Of a stretch of DNA of 64,000 nt, positions 43,202-55,312 are shown one piece after another. Every line of letters starts with the position of its first letter. The stretch's first letter is position 1. The notes beneath the pieces are model-generated. The model had not been told where the DNA came from, did no database searches, and saw nothing but the letters and a program-made list of their open reading frames with translations. The stretch covers positions 992,001-1,056,000 of the forward strand of contig CP114120.1 of NCBI GenBank assembly GCA_029959195.1, written 5' to 3'. The DNA comes from Dictyophora rubrovolvata. Taxonomy: Eukaryota; Basidiomycota; Agaricomycetes; Phallales; Phallaceae. The translations under genes were made by a program, and so were the position numbers.

Positions 43202-44484
43202 CCAGCTTAGTGAAATATTTTGCTCCTCATAATTTGTTGATAAGTTCGGGAATTAGAGGTAGCGGATACCGGTTTTTGATTGTCATTGCATTAAGAGCAT
43301 GGTAATCTTGAATAAGACAGAACAAGCTATCTTTCTTCTTGATAAAGAATACTAGGGATGCCATGGGAGACTTCAAGGGGCAAATACAGCCAGAGCAGAG
43401 ATTCTCTTCTAAAAAGATATCCAACTCTTTTTGCTTGTCCAGCGAGAGAGGGTAGATTTTACAGAACTTAGGGTCTGAATTTGGTAGCAGCTCTATCAGA
43501 TGGTCCCACTTCTTAGAAGTGGGAAGTGAGTTGAAAGCCTCCTTAGTAAAAACATCCTCGAAATCGTAAAACTGTTTGGGAATGATATCACAAAAGCCCT
43601 TTTTGGTGGGAGTTCTCGCATTGTTGGCATAAGCCTGGGCGAGTTATTAAGAAATAGTTTTAGTAGCCCTGATACGGTGGTCAGAAGAACCTTCTGGTTT
43701 TAATGAGACTGTAAAAAGACAGTCACCGTTCTCTGAATCGAACTCATCCTCAAGGTCAATTAAATCAGCCATTTCTAGATTATCCAATTCAGTCTTATTG
43801 AGTTGTACCAAACACGATCCACAAATGGTATGTATAAAATAATGAGATCCCTTCCTGGGTAGTAGTGGTGGGACATAGGATCTATACTCCGGATTGCAAT
43901 ATATGAGTTTGACCTCCCCTGTGGTATAGTCAATGATAGGATTATGGACCCTGAACTATGGTAGACCAAGGAGAACGGGATACTTTTCAAGTGCGGTAAT
44001 AGTGAATAGAACACATTCTAAAATGGGTTTGGTATCATATGATAAGCTCTACAACGTGGGTAATGCTCCCTGCTACATTGGAAGTGCCATTAACGTTGAA
44101 AATAGGGATCAGTTTTGGAAGTCGAATCATAGGGAGTCAATGTCTCTCTACAAAGTCTTGGTCCAGGAACATACTACTCACACCTGTATCAAGCATTGCT
44201 TTCATTGAGAGAACATCACCTGTGTCGATACTTTGTAGTTCCACAGCAATCTTGAGCTATTGTATGCTAGCAGTGGTCACAAGTCAATACTTGCGAGGAA
44301 GCTTATTATGTTTACCAAGTGACAAATGCAAAGGTGGGGAGAATAAGGGTTTCGGTGGGGTTGAAAGAGGAGTTTCAGAGGATGCATCAGAAGTAACAGA
44401 TTCGGAACCAGATGTCTCATTGTGTTGGTAACAAGAGAGCATCCCTTACTCATTGCCATTCTGAAAATCCTCTGTGTTAGGGAC

Positions 44485-45093
44485 TGTATGCCATGCCCCA
44501 TGTCCCCCACAGTCCAAATCCGGACCATACCGAACTCTGTACTCTGTATCCCGTTTACCCCTTGAATTCCAAGACCTGTATTTAATCCGTATTCCATATC
44601 AAACACTTTCCTTATAGAGATATGTATCCAGATCACTTAGTAATAAGGTACCCAAACTATATTGGCATCGCCTCTGGCACGTACTAGTCTACTCTACCTT
44701 TCCTTATTTGTCATTATCCCCATTCCCGTAGTTCCACTCCCTCCTGTATTTAAACCCCAAGCTTACAACTGGGGTTCCTCAGTCTGAATATAATCAGTTA
44801 TTCTCTCAGCTCTAGTCCGTCTCATACTCTTAATCCGTATTGCGTAGTTGGCTTGGACTTAACATTTGAGTCAACTCATACTTGTTATATCACACGTCAT
44901 CAGACTTGTACGTACTTGCGTACTTCCTCATATTCCGAAATCAAGGGATATCGTAAGCTGGGTGAGTGGGCGCAGCATATAAGTTGAAGCCAAATCCCTC
45001 ACCCCATACTTCAGTACTCCACCTCCCGTCATGCCCAGCAGCCCAGACTTCTTTGGAACTATCCAGAATAATCTCGGGCCACCATATATAATA
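44485..45093 (+). mobile_element. LTR-G copy G2, full length
   Basis: 609 bp, TGTATGCCATGCCCCATG to CACCATATATAATA, with TGTATTTAAACCCC (near 44744) as TATA. It is related to LTR-D in its middle and 3' part (TGTATTTAAACCC, TAAGCTGGGTGAGTGGGCGC). It separates the protease region from the zinc knuckle of gypsy-2. The flanks show no clear duplication. Confidence 0.82.
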
Positions 45094-46451
45094 CTGTGGT
45101 AACCTTGTTTTCTACCTCAACATTTTCCGTGCACATTTGAATCTTGAGAGTGTCTTGTTGGGTAAAACATTGCTCAAGAATCTCATTAATTTCATCAGTT
45201 TGCATGTAATAAATGTCAAAAGTGTGAGGACATTCACAAGCCATATACTCAATTTGTTCACAATGGAAACAACAAGACATCTTGTTCTGAACTTGGCAAT
45301 GAGCTGCATCAACATCCATCATGTTGTTTTGAGATTGAATGACAGGAGCTGCAGGAGTCAAAGATGAGAGTCTTGCAGGGGCAGGTTGGTTTACAGAAGC
45401 AGGGAATCAAGATGGTGGGAAAGGAGGTGGTGCCTACATGGGGGTTGTTATTGTTCTCTGAAAAGGTAGGAAAATGTTAAGCCTAACCCATGTCATAGGT
45501 ACCAATATTAACAGAGTGGTTGAGGGTTGTGCAGAATGTTTCATGACGTTGAATGTATTATGCGTGCGGTGAGCTTGGTCAAAGAGATACAAGGCTTTGA
45601 TCCAGCCCTCAGCATCAACATAGTCAGATCTGTTTATCATGGTCCCTACTTATATGTGGATGTCATGGTTGAGACCCAATTGGTAATATGTCATAATAGC
45701 AAGACCATCCTTAGCTGTGAAACTGGCTCATTTTATAATAATACAAAATACATCAGTGTAATTATCCACAGTACGACCTCCTTGAGCATAACGGCTTGAT
45801 TGGAGGAGATTTAGAGTGTCTTCCACTTTAGTGACAGAGAAGAATTCAGACCGAAAACAAAGTTGAAATTCATCCCAGGTTTTGAAAGGGCAAATTCCTT
45901 TACTGTACTGGGCATAAAGGTTTTCTACAAATACACCAGCATAATCTATATTCATGTATAACAATACCCATAGGATCTTAGTGTCAAGGTTAGTGAAGTC
46001 TCTGCCACAAATACTCATATAGAGAATGACCGAGTTCTAGAAAGAATGACTGTTTTTGTAATCTCTATCAAAGGCTATAGGAACAGAGGGACGAGTGTTG
46101 TGAAAGGATTTTGTATCACTTGTTGGGTTTGAGACTGGGGCCTTGGGAATAGAAGGAGACAGATTAGGGAGTGACAGCAGAAGTCTGAGTTTCAAGAAGA
46201 TAAGAGAAGTGAGTGATGAACTGATTAAGAGCTACATTCTGTGTTGCAAGACTTTCTTCAATCATGGTCAGTTGCTGTCCTTGTTCTTGGACAGCTTGAT
46301 CTAGATCCATGATTAGAGAAGATGTAATGTAAAAGATGGAGGAGTCATTTTATAAATGAAAATGTTAGGAAAAGGCAAGACAATGTTGAAGGTGAGTTTC
46401 TGAGAAAAATATCGATAGAACAACCAGTCTGAGGTAGAAAGCTTTTTCTAC

Positions 46452-46788
46452 TGTTAGGGTAACTCAGAGCACATACCTAGAGGAACTCTAGGAGGGAAAA
46501 CCTAAGATCTATTCATAGGAACTGACTAGCTACTCACCTAGAGGAGGGAAAACCTAAGAGAAAAAGCTTAGGAATCCTCCTCTAGAGAAAATGACTATAT
46601 ATTTACAAGTACAGACGCTTGGTCAATCCCCATGGGATCTACAGTGATAATGAATGAAAATGAGAGAATAAGTTGAAAACAAGAAATAGTCAGAAATATG
46701 AGAAAGTGAGAAAGGACAGAATAAATACAGAAAGAGCATGAATATGGGAAAACAGGAAAACAGAAAGTATTGCTAGTATACCGTGACA
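46452..46788 (-). mobile_element. 5' LTR-A of gypsy-2
   Basis: 337 bp, plus-strand reading TGTTAGGGTAACTCAGAGC to CTAGTATACCGTGACA. The adjoining internal sequence on the minus strand starts GTAGAAAAAGCTTTCTACC, where a primer-binding site would be expected; I could not assign a tRNA. Confidence 0.85.
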
Positions 46789-46920
46789 GTTAGTAGTCCT
46801 AGAGAAGGGATCCCTAAGTTTATTCTCTTAGGATCCCCTCCCTCTAGGTGAGTTAGTATTTTTCCCAAAATATATTTTACTTAGGATCCCCTCCCTCTAG
46901 TCTGAGTGAGTAGCCCTGAC
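46789..46920 (+). mobile_element. LTR-B 3' fragment
   Basis: GTTAGTAGTCCTAGAG to GTAGCCCTGACA, the last 132 bp of LTR-B in sense orientation, wedged between two LTR-A copies. Its left part is missing. Confidence 0.8.
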
Positions 46921-47021
46921 AAAAACGAGAAATAGTCAGAAATGAAGAGAATGAGAAAATGAGAAAAAACAGAATAAACATAAAAGAATATAAATATGGG
47001 AAAACAGAAAGAGTAAATGAT

Positions 47022-47818
47022 ATATCTGTAAGGTGTCTGCCAGTTAAGTAGACTTGTATACGTAGATAATTAAATATAATTGATTTAAATAATATTTGTC
47101 TTACAAGAGCAAAAGCTAAGTGTGTAAATTCTTGAATAATAAATTGAAGTCTTGTTACTGAAGTTGAAAAAGGGTTGAGAACACAATAATAAGGTATATT
47201 TAGCAACGAAGTTGCTGTCATGGTACACTAATAACACTTAGTAGTATATTGTTCTCTTTTTCTGTTTTCCCATTTTCCCATTCTTTTTGCATTCATTTTA
47301 TGTTACTCATTTCTTCGTTCAATTCATTTTCACTCAATTCTCGTTTCTAACTCATTCTTGCTTGTCTTCACTTATTATCGCTGTGGATCTCATGGGGATC
47401 AGTCAAGTGCCTATACTCACATATATGTAGTTGTTTTTTCTAGAGGAGGATCCCTAGGCTTTTTCTCTTAGGTTTTTCCTCCTCTAGGTATGTGTCCTGA
47501 GTTGCCCTAACAGTCACTAAATTGATAGTCACAAGGAGTTTTGATAAGATTTAGAGAGTTAGAGAGATCTGAAACAATTTGCACAAGTTAATAATTATAT
47601 TAAAGCTATCTACTTACAAAGGAATCTCATGACTTATATAAGTTGCGAGTACATTCTATAGGAGGCTATACTAATTAGGAACGATGATATCATTATGTCA
47701 TCACTCACACGTTGCGCAAGTGCTAGTAAGAGGAAATAAAATGAAAAAGAAATAATTGATACTTTACTTAATTTCTAATATTTTTTTTGATGGGGACCAG
47801 TTAATACATAACAATATC
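47022..47818. mobile_element. Solo LTR-I with TSD, middle layer
   Basis: The element is 47027-47813, TGTAAGGTGTCTGCCAG to AATACATAACA, with target duplication ATATC (47022-47026, 47814-47818). Without the nested LTR-A it is about 490 bp. It is the only copy of this family seen in the window. It has TG...CA ends and no ORF. Confidence 0.85.
47216..47512 (+). mobile_element. Solo LTR-A, inner layer
   Basis: 297 bp, TGTCATGGTACACTAATAAC to GTTGCCCTAACA, inserted in LTR-I. The flanks GTTGC and GTCAC match at three of five bases. Same short form as 29791-30085. Confidence 0.88.
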
Positions 47819-47845
47819 ACTAAGTGCCGCTAGTGTACTGTGACA

Positions 47846-48717
47846 GGCATTGGTAGCCTTTTCTTACTGTTTACTTGTGAATACACAGTTTTACACTATT
47901 AGTTTATGAACCTGTAAGAGCTGGGCTATAATATCTGTAACGAAACATTATAAAATGAGATAAATCGACTAGAAACCCTGAAAAAATAGGTATGCTGGGG
48001 GAGATTTGGACTAAAAAAGGTCTTGGGTATTTGGGCTGAAATATCCAAAATTAGGGTTTTTTGATACCGGCCTTAATAAGGATTAATGGGGGTCCTAGGA
48101 GAGGCCAATGAGCGTGCACACAGCATGGCCAGCCTGCCCATGTCAGCTGTATCCGACACTATCTAGGACCAATATCTTATATTTGGCGACATAAGTCTGT
48201 CAAACTTTACTTGACCTCACAACCACCTGACTAAGTCCAATTGATATCTATCAGAGCTGTCAGAAAGGGCTTTATAGGGATGAGATTTTTGTAACATATT
48301 AAACTGTGTTTGTGAGAATATGACCTTTTTTTCCTTAGATGTATACTCCCAGTCAAAAGTCTAACGAAATCAGACATGGCGGACCTAGTCCACTTATATC
48401 TATCTTTTTCAGTCCGTTTCTCACACATTTTATAATAAACATATCTGTACAGATTACAACTTAATGAAACTCAGTGTTTTTTTAGTTGGCTAATAGTAAT
48501 ACTAGATATCTGCTGTATACTTCACATACGCTCATTGAAAAAAATCCTGCAATGTCATCTTGATGTCACCCAATATTTTTCACTTAATGTATCAAGTTAA
48601 AATCTTAGCTAAGCAGATCCCTCATTCATCTTGACTATCATTGTCAAATATCCTACTTCCTCGCAGCCTCCACTTTGTTTCATACCACACTAACATACCA
48701 CAATCTATTTTCTCTAG
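47846..48717. other. Degraded repeat debris, no gene
   Basis: 47846-47955 resembles 23.30-23.41 kb (the GGCA-TGGTAGCC, GAACC-GT-AGAGCTGGGCTA pattern). 48345-48385 shares CAGTCAAAAGTC with the inverted repeat at 56.5 kb. The rest is AT-rich, with no frame or partner. Confidence 0.45.
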
Positions 48718-49173
48718 ACTAGTAGAGAATATGTGCAGCAAGCTGCACCTGTATTCAAAGCTTAATCTGAATATATTGTATTTGAGTATAAAAAGATTAA
48801 ATCTACATATGAAAGAAATTATGTATGAAAAATTTTCTGAACTAATTTTAAACTCTTAAAAATTCAATCAGAGTATTTAACATCAATAAACTATATAGGT
48901 TATAAAATCAAAACATATATGTTTCAAATTCTAATAGAGAGCAAGTGATAAACATTCAACTGAAAAATACTCATGCCTTTGAGATTTCAGATCCACATCC
49001 CTATCACTAGTCTCTAGCTCATCAGCAGCAGGAGACAGGGTATACTAATGCTATATATTACAATTTCTTTATTTTTAATTCATGTTTACTCTACCTATAT
49101 TATTTCTGTGTCATACCCTCTTGAAAACATTATTCCCTTTCTTTGTACTTATTCCTTATGCTCTGTCACGCCC

Positions 49174-51379
49174 TGTTGTAACTATCCGAAGATAATAGCT
49201 ATATGTCATAGCTAAATATATAATTGGAAAACTACGAAGATATTTGATTGAGGTCGTCTAGTCTCCGTAGAGCGGGTCCTGATGCTGATTTTGTAAAAAG
49301 GAAGGTGGGAAATATATGATATAGTAAGTGTGTGAGCATTGATATCAAATCAAACAATAATAACAAATATAACAATCCTAAGATCTTATGTGTGTGAGGG
49401 GGATGATGAATGTGAATTCGCAATAAAATGGTATGACAATACGCCGTCAATAATACAGCGATGTTAAACTGTTTAAAGTTACTAAGGCTTCAACAACAAT
49501 ACAAATCATTAAGTTTATACTCTGAGACCTCACTCAGAGTAATCCAAAGTAATAGATGTGAGTATAGAAATAGACTAGAGACAAAACCTTGACTTGAACT
49601 TGACTTAAACTGAACTAAAACTTGAGGCAACTGTTCCAGTAGATTGCTGCTGTTACACATATTTACATGCAGTATTTATATCATTCTGAACAAAAGAAAT
49701 ATTTTTGGAATTTTTAGGAGGTTTAACAATAAGTAATTGTAACCTGTTTTCATAAAACAATAAAAGAAAAAGAAAAGAAGAAAAAAAGAGGAAGGGTTGC
49801 AATCGGAGAGAAGAATAATAAGCGATGAGGAATTTTTAGAGAGGAAATAGAAGTACAACAAATACAAGTAGTCCCAATTTAGAAGAAAAGCGATACTCTC
49901 CTTTTTACCATTTTCGCACCATACTACCACAGTAATAATTCCTCCATTTTCCTAATCTCCTACTCTTCTCTTCTTTATAAGTCTTACATCCTCTTCTTCC
50001 ATTAGTCGAGATCATCTAGTCATCGGCAAGTAAAATGTTACTAAATTAGTAGCCTCATAATGAGGGGATGGAGTTAGAGGATTGGGAGGATTAGAGTAGA
50101 AACTGAGAGGGTATGGGAATACGTCTAAAGGGACATCAAGGAAAAGGACTTGTCTGGCTAAAAGCATAGATTGTTAGAAGATGAGTCACTAAGATAGCCA
50201 TCCATTCCGATACATCTGTAGATATACTGCAAGTTTATATGAATGTCTCTTTACTCTGATATGATATTGATCATATAAACAGAGTATTAGCAGTAATCTT
50301 AAATATAGTAGAGCATATGTTAGATGTACCTGTTATGAAAAGGTAACAAGGTTTCTTCATCAACATCGATTAGTCCTTTTTGACGGAGGACATATTCTTA
50401 TATGACAGTTTTGAAGTCACCATGCAGATGATGGAATGATGACATGGTATAGGAGGCTATGAGGTCAATCATTATGATAGCAAAGAGATAGAGTAAGGCT
50501 AAAAAAACTTAGAACTTCAAAACAAAAAGAGACCAGATAATTAAAATAGAAGTTTGCCCTTATTTATTATTTTTGTTCTTTATTATATTCTAAAACTGAT
50601 TAAACTTATTCTAGGAATTCAGAACAAACATGTCGAAGTATGCGTATTATTTGTTGATATTGAGGAGGGTGTATTGTTAATTCAGAAGAAGTTGGGAATT
50701 GGAGAGGTGAATTATGATTAGATGATGAGTTTGTTGGTTCTTTGGGAAGGGGATTAGCAGGTCGATAGAATCCTAAGACTGGTTGGTGATTGCATGATGA
50801 TAGGATCCATCAACTAGGAATGTCCAGAATCATTATCATGTATTCTAACCTAACTTGTGTCATTAACTAGACACGGTACGAATTTCATAAGGCTGATTCT
50901 GGCATAGAATAAACATGAGTTACTGTAAACTATCTTAATTCCTTCTTAATGTAGACTTCTCTTCTGAATGCCAAGAAGGGATGTATGATATCTGAATTTC
51001 AACATTTATAGATACTTCTGAGAACCTTGTACAAGTAGACTGGGAGAAGAGTTGTGGGGTTAATTTGGAGGATAGGAGTCGGGGAATAATAAGTGAACAA
51101 AGTAGTCTCAATATCCAGATCATGAGTATGGGGACTATCATATATATAATGAAATATTAGAGGGATAACATCTTCTAGGGAAGAATCTTGAGTGTCTGGG
51201 GAAGAGGTAGGGTTTCTAATTGTAAATATGGATGAGAGACGAAGATTGAACATTTTATTATTATTTGAATAAGGGAATTTGGATAAGTTGATAGTCAGCT
51301 TTCTGGGAAGGGAGGATTTGAATGTCCACTTTGGATAAGCAGTCTAATCACCAAATGAGGAAGATTTTGGTATGCAACA
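49174..51379 (-). mobile_element. Element F, E-type subfamily, full-length unit
   Basis: On the minus strand it starts TGTTGCATACCAAAATCTTC (51379) and ends GATAGTTACAACA (49174), 2206 bp. It contains an ORF-A relative (about 51.25-50.75 kb), a weak ORF-B-like region (about 50.5-50.2 kb, FHHLHGDFKTVI) and the F-type 3' region with GTAACAGCAGCAATCTACTG and GACCCGCTCTACGGAG. Because D2 gives the uninterrupted site, both borders are well defined; about 7 bp of LTR-D are missing at the site and no duplication is visible. Fossil with several breaks. Confidence 0.78.
50935..51253 (-). pseudogene. F/E-type ORF-A relative
   Basis: The frame 51253-50999 starts MFNLRLSSIFTIRNPTSSPD and contains HDLDIETTLFTYYSPTPILQ and TTLLPVYLYK, aligning with the DLD...YYVYFTSYAHL...LLPLYP block of F2. 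The overlapping frame to 50935 continues with VEIQISYIPS. Function unknown. Confidence 0.4.
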
Positions 51380-51552
51380 CATACCTTCCTAATTTGGAAG
51401 TCCAATCCTATTCTGGTTATTTCCGCACTCATCCTACATCTTCATATTAATCCCATTCCATACTTGTCAGTACTCTGTCCAGACTTCATATCCATCACCT
51501 TCCTTATAGGGATATTAGCTCCAGACTCTTAGTAATAAGGGATGAAGATTGT

Positions 51553-52612
51553 ATAATTATCATGTAACTGGTTGCTTTCATCATCCCTTCCACTTAAAAA
51601 TATCATAAAACCCCAAAAATCACTTATTTTCCTATTCTTTTCCAATCTCCTCCTTTCCCTGTTATATGTTGTGACATTCTAACCATTTCTCCTTGATTTC
51701 TCCTTAGTTTCTCCTTTTTCTTCCCGTACCCACGACTCAGCGGAAACAGTGAGTCATTCATTTCTGAGATATCACTGACTCATTCATATTTCCTTTTATA
51801 GTTAAGCTATTCACGCCCAAAAGTCTATATAAGAAGGGCACTTTTCCCCTCTAGAGATTATCTCATCTTACTATTATCCATATCATTCAACTGTCTGTAA
51901 CTACTCTGGTACCTGTTGGTCCATTATAAACTTGTGTTCAACCACTATCCTAGTCTTTAAAACTTCACTTCTCTTATCTAAACTCTCCTCTTATCTACAT
52001 CTACTTCAATAACATCTTATCAACATCACTACGCACAATATCAACACTCATCACCATTAACTAATTTCGACCTCTTACTCTTTCTTCACCATTGATATTG
52101 GACTACCCTTGACCATTGTCAGAACTATTAAATACATCGCCAAACACCGTCATAATTGCTGAACACCATCGTAATTGTTGAATGTTGTCATAATCATTGA
52201 ATATTATCGTAATCATTGAACATTGTCGTAATTGTCGATAACGTTATCATAACCGTTATCAACAACACTATTCTCTCTAGTCTAAAGGGACCCCCAAGGA
52301 CTTTCAACCTTCACCAGCAAGACCTACTCTCTCTCAAGTCTATACTCACTCAAGTAATCATTTGTAGCCACATATACTTCCATGCACACACTTGCAACTG
52401 TAAACTTGCATTAACCAAAGACACTTAAACGAAGTTTGACTTCAAGATTCAAGCTGATAGGAGATTGTCATTGATATTCTTCTTGAAGTACTCTTGATTA
52501 ATCTACAGTATTTAAATTACTGGACCTTACTTACGCAAGTGTCAGATGTTGACATAAGTACCATTACGCAAGTCACTGACGCATAAGTTGCGGCGGATAC
52601 ATCACAATAATC
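51553..52612 (+). mobile_element. Solo LTR-J with TSD
   Basis: The LTR is 51558-52607 (1050 bp), TATCATGTAACTGGTTGC to GGCGGATACATCACA, with target duplication ATAAT (51553-51557, 52608-52612). A TATA-like TATATAAG lies near 51836. A fragment of a second copy lies at 29030-29133. It contains a degenerate minisatellite. Confidence 0.9.
52135..52265 (+). repeat. Degenerate ~21-bp tandem repeat in LTR-J
   Basis: About six units of the form TCGTAATTGTTGAACACCA, with variants such as TCATAATCATTGAATATTA, in direct succession. The right end passes into a CGATAACGTTATC palindrome-like stretch. Confidence 0.75.
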
Positions 52613-53470
52613 ATCATCCCAAGCTGTGTTTAATTATATGCTACCTTTCCTTATCTATTCTTATCCCCATTCCTGTAGTTCTGTTCCCTCTTGTATTTAA
52701 ACCCCCAGCTCTCAGCTGTGGATCCCCAATCTAAATATCAGTTTAATCTTGTACTCTAAGTCCCTGTCACTCTGAAATTGAGGGATATATAAAGCTGGGC
52801 AAGTGGGTGCAGTATATAAGCTGAAGCTGAGTCCCTCATCTCATACTTCTGTACTTCTGCTCCATCTATCTCCAGTGGTCCAGACTTCCTCGGAAATATC
52901 CAGGGTAGCTCTGGACCATTGTACATAACACTGGGTGAGTGGGTGTAACATATAAGTTGAAGCCAAGTCCCTCATCCTGTACTTCCATACTCCATCCTCT
53001 ATCATCAGTGGCCCAGACTTATTCTGAATTATCTGGAATAGTCTCAGGTCACTGTATCTAACAATACTTAGCAAAGCTATGTATATATACTCTACACCCA
53101 CTTTACTAATTCTCACAAAAATACATACATATCCTTTCAACTTTGTTCCACAAATAAATCTATGACATCTATAATATCTAATATTAAATTATAATTTTTA
53201 GAACCCTATAATAATATCCCAAACCACAGTCTCAAGTTATTCTTGAATATTTAGTTCTCTCCTATTTTTCTTATATTTATCTCAATATTTATCTTATATC
53301 TTAGTATTTCAGTGACTTAATTTTATCTTATTGTCTCAGGTGGTTGCTCATGTTAATTCACAGTAGAACTGGAAGGGCCTCAAATTTGGTAAATGCATTT
53401 GAGTGAGAGTGTTGACTTGCGCTTATTCACTCACATTCACCTGCGACTCGGCTGCGCCTTGCAATTGGTC

Positions 53471-54703
53471 AACAGTGTTAAGTACCGATACTCGGGTATC
53501 GATAACAAATATATATATGTTAGAGTTCATATCTAATATTAACACAAACATCACTGGATTGTCGTAGAGTACGGTTTCAACCTAAGTGGGTTGTACCACA
53601 ACAGACCTCTGAGCATTAGCTCTACTTGTCTTGACGACACTCGGGACCTTCGAGTCTTCAAAGAATGTTGTTGAGCCGAAGCTCTAGAAAGTCTATGACG
53701 ATCTGTAGGAATAGATTGTCGACAAGGAAGCAGAAAAAGAGGAGATTAAAGAAATAGCGGATCCAACACCGGAATGGCATTGTCGCTACAGACGGTTTAG
53801 ATTTAAAACGTTTGGAAATGATTGAAGCATTATTGAATAGGAAAGACTATATTGAGATATCAAACTAGGTTCGATATTAAGTCTAAAGAGAAGTCTAGCT
53901 ACGATGTATAGAAAGCTTTATATACAAGTATGCTAGAGGTTTGAATCTCAGTTCAAAATAGATAACGAACTTGAGAATGTATGCATGTCATAGCAATTTG
54001 TGAGTATCATAAGTATATGCAGGGTCGGTTTGCCATGTGGCAAATATGAGGCAATAAGAACAAAGGGAAAACATATACAAGGACCTACGACTGTCATAGA
54101 TGATCTCATATGTGGTTTGGAACTAGAATATAGACCGAAGGTCTATCCGCGGCTTACTGTAAGTTCTAGGAAGACGATGGCATCTAGGACTTCATGAAAC
54201 AGTGATGAAGTCTGGCAAGTGTCAGGGTACACTAGCATCATCCCCTTATTTTCCTTTGTTTATCTTTGGTTCTGGTTTATCTTATTTATTTCCTTATTTC
54301 TCGTATTTTATCCTATTTCCTGCATTCCCCCTTCCTTCCGTATTCCCTTCTTTCCCTCCAACGGACACTGAGCACCTGTTCTCATCAGAGCCATGGCCTA
54401 GGCCCCGGCTAAAGATCCGGGACCAGTACATATCCATGCCCAGTCCATGAACCGAAGGCCACGTATGGCTTTCACCATTTTTTCATAGTATATAGTTAGT
54501 AGCCCTAGAGGAGGGATCCCTAAGTTTATTCTCTTAGGATCCCCTCCCTCTAGTCTGAGTGAGTAGCCCTGACAGCAAGACTTCCGGTCATAGCGTCTGC
54601 GAAGTGATTGTGATAAGATAACATTTAGATATGATATGATAAGGGAATAAAATAAGAAATTTGTATTGCTAGTGATGTCATGAATTCGGATCATGACAAA
54701 CAG
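53471..54703 (-). mobile_element. LTR-C copy C3 with TSD, hosting an LTR-B
   Basis: The LTR is 53476-54698, plus-strand reading TGTTAAGTACCGATACTC to GAATTCGGATCATGACA, with target duplication AACAG (53471-53475, 54699-54703). A solo LTR-B (54220-54574) is inserted; without it the LTR is about 860 bp, as C2. Confidence 0.93.
54215..54579 (+). mobile_element. Solo LTR-B inside LTR-C, with TSD
   Basis: The LTR is 54220-54574 (355 bp), TGTCAGGGTACACTAGC to GTAGCCCTGACA, with target duplication GCAAG on both sides. It lacks one of the two CCTCTAGG modules found in the 409-bp copy. Confidence 0.94.
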
Positions 54704-55312
54704 TCCGTCCCAGCAACTTGCGATTGGCTAACAACAACTGCTCGGCTGTGCCTCACACACTAAAGAGCAACTTTCTTGCTTACGTTAATAAAACAAAAAT
54801 ACCCACAGACACCACAGTCCTCTTTTCATATATGTAATAAAATAATAATAATACTACGAAGTACAGTTGAACAAACCTTGCTGCAGCTGTAAATGGTGCA
54901 TACAACAATTTCATACAAAACGAAATGAACAGCTGAAAAGAGCTCGGTGAGAATCATCCATTTGGTTAGGGTATTGATACATTTAGTTGTTTTATTTCTG
55001 AGATTTGTTTGTCTTCTCCATCATCAACCAGTTCTACAATGCTGAATCTTGATATTTTCACAGAACCCATTTTGAATATTGCCGCAGGACTCATTATAAG
55101 AGTTACTTTTTCTCTCTCTCCTGCTTGGTTTTCTTCGTCTAAGTTCTGATTCTCTTTCATAAATATATTGAAAATCTCTACTGGCACAGTGAGTATGACC
55201 CAACAAAGGCCATATCAGCCATGCTCATTTTTTTTTCAGATTCTCAATGTCATAACCCCTCCAGAGTTTGGTCCGGCGAGCAGTAAATGTGAGTCACACC
55301 ATAGTGCATATC
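54704..55312 (-). pseudogene. Single-copy sequence with a possible host exon
   Basis: The minus frame 55187-54966 (73 codons) reads MPVEIFNIFMKENQNLDEEN, REKVTLIMSPAAIFKMGSVK, ISRFSIVELVDDGEDKQISE. It looks like normal soluble protein but matches no family I recognise. The surroundings lack repeat partners. It could be the broken end of a host gene separated from its other exons by the repeats. Confidence 0.3.

Larger units (their letters stand above)
38405..46788 (-). mobile_element. Ty3/gypsy element with LTR-A ends, gypsy-2
   Basis: The largest element here. On the minus strand: LTR-A (46788-46452), Gag (46018-45728) and a zinc knuckle-like segment (CCFHCEQIEYMACECP), protease region (about 44.0-43.8 kb), RT (43424-43227, SPMASLVFFIKKKDSLFCLI, then 41.5-40.9 kb), RNase H (40895-40683, [20 protein letters not shown]), integrase zinc-binding (about 40.2 kb, HLGCFKTLELVSRTFWWPG), integrase C terminus and a chromodomain-like tail (about 39.5-39.0 kb), purine tract, LTR-A remnants. 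Nested in it are an LTR-H composite and an LTR-G. Broken, with many breaks. Confidence 0.9.
46921..47845 (-). mobile_element. LTR-A, outer copy of a three-layer nest
   Basis: The left piece (46921-47026) and right piece (47814-47845, CACTAAGTGCCGCTAGTGTA then CTGTGACA) together form the right part of an LTR-A in minus orientation, separated by LTR-I. Confidence 0.8.
49164..52930 (+). mobile_element. LTR-D copy D3, interrupted twice
   Basis: TGTCACGCCC at 49164, then the F/E-type element (49174-51379), D sequence from CATACCTTCCTAATTTGG, LTR-J (51558-52607), then D sequence to GTACATAACA (52930). Without inserts its sequence is very close to D2. Confidence 0.85.
48718..53475 (+). repeat. Duplicated block, copy 2, expanded by insertions
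   Basis: Parallel to 21326-22838: AGAGAATATGTG start, the same AT-rich leader, LTR-D at the same site (D3, from 49164), G-type tail (to about 53064) and the same approximately 400-bp end at GGTCAACAG. Copy 2 additionally carries an F-type element and LTR-J within D3. Confidence 0.8.
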
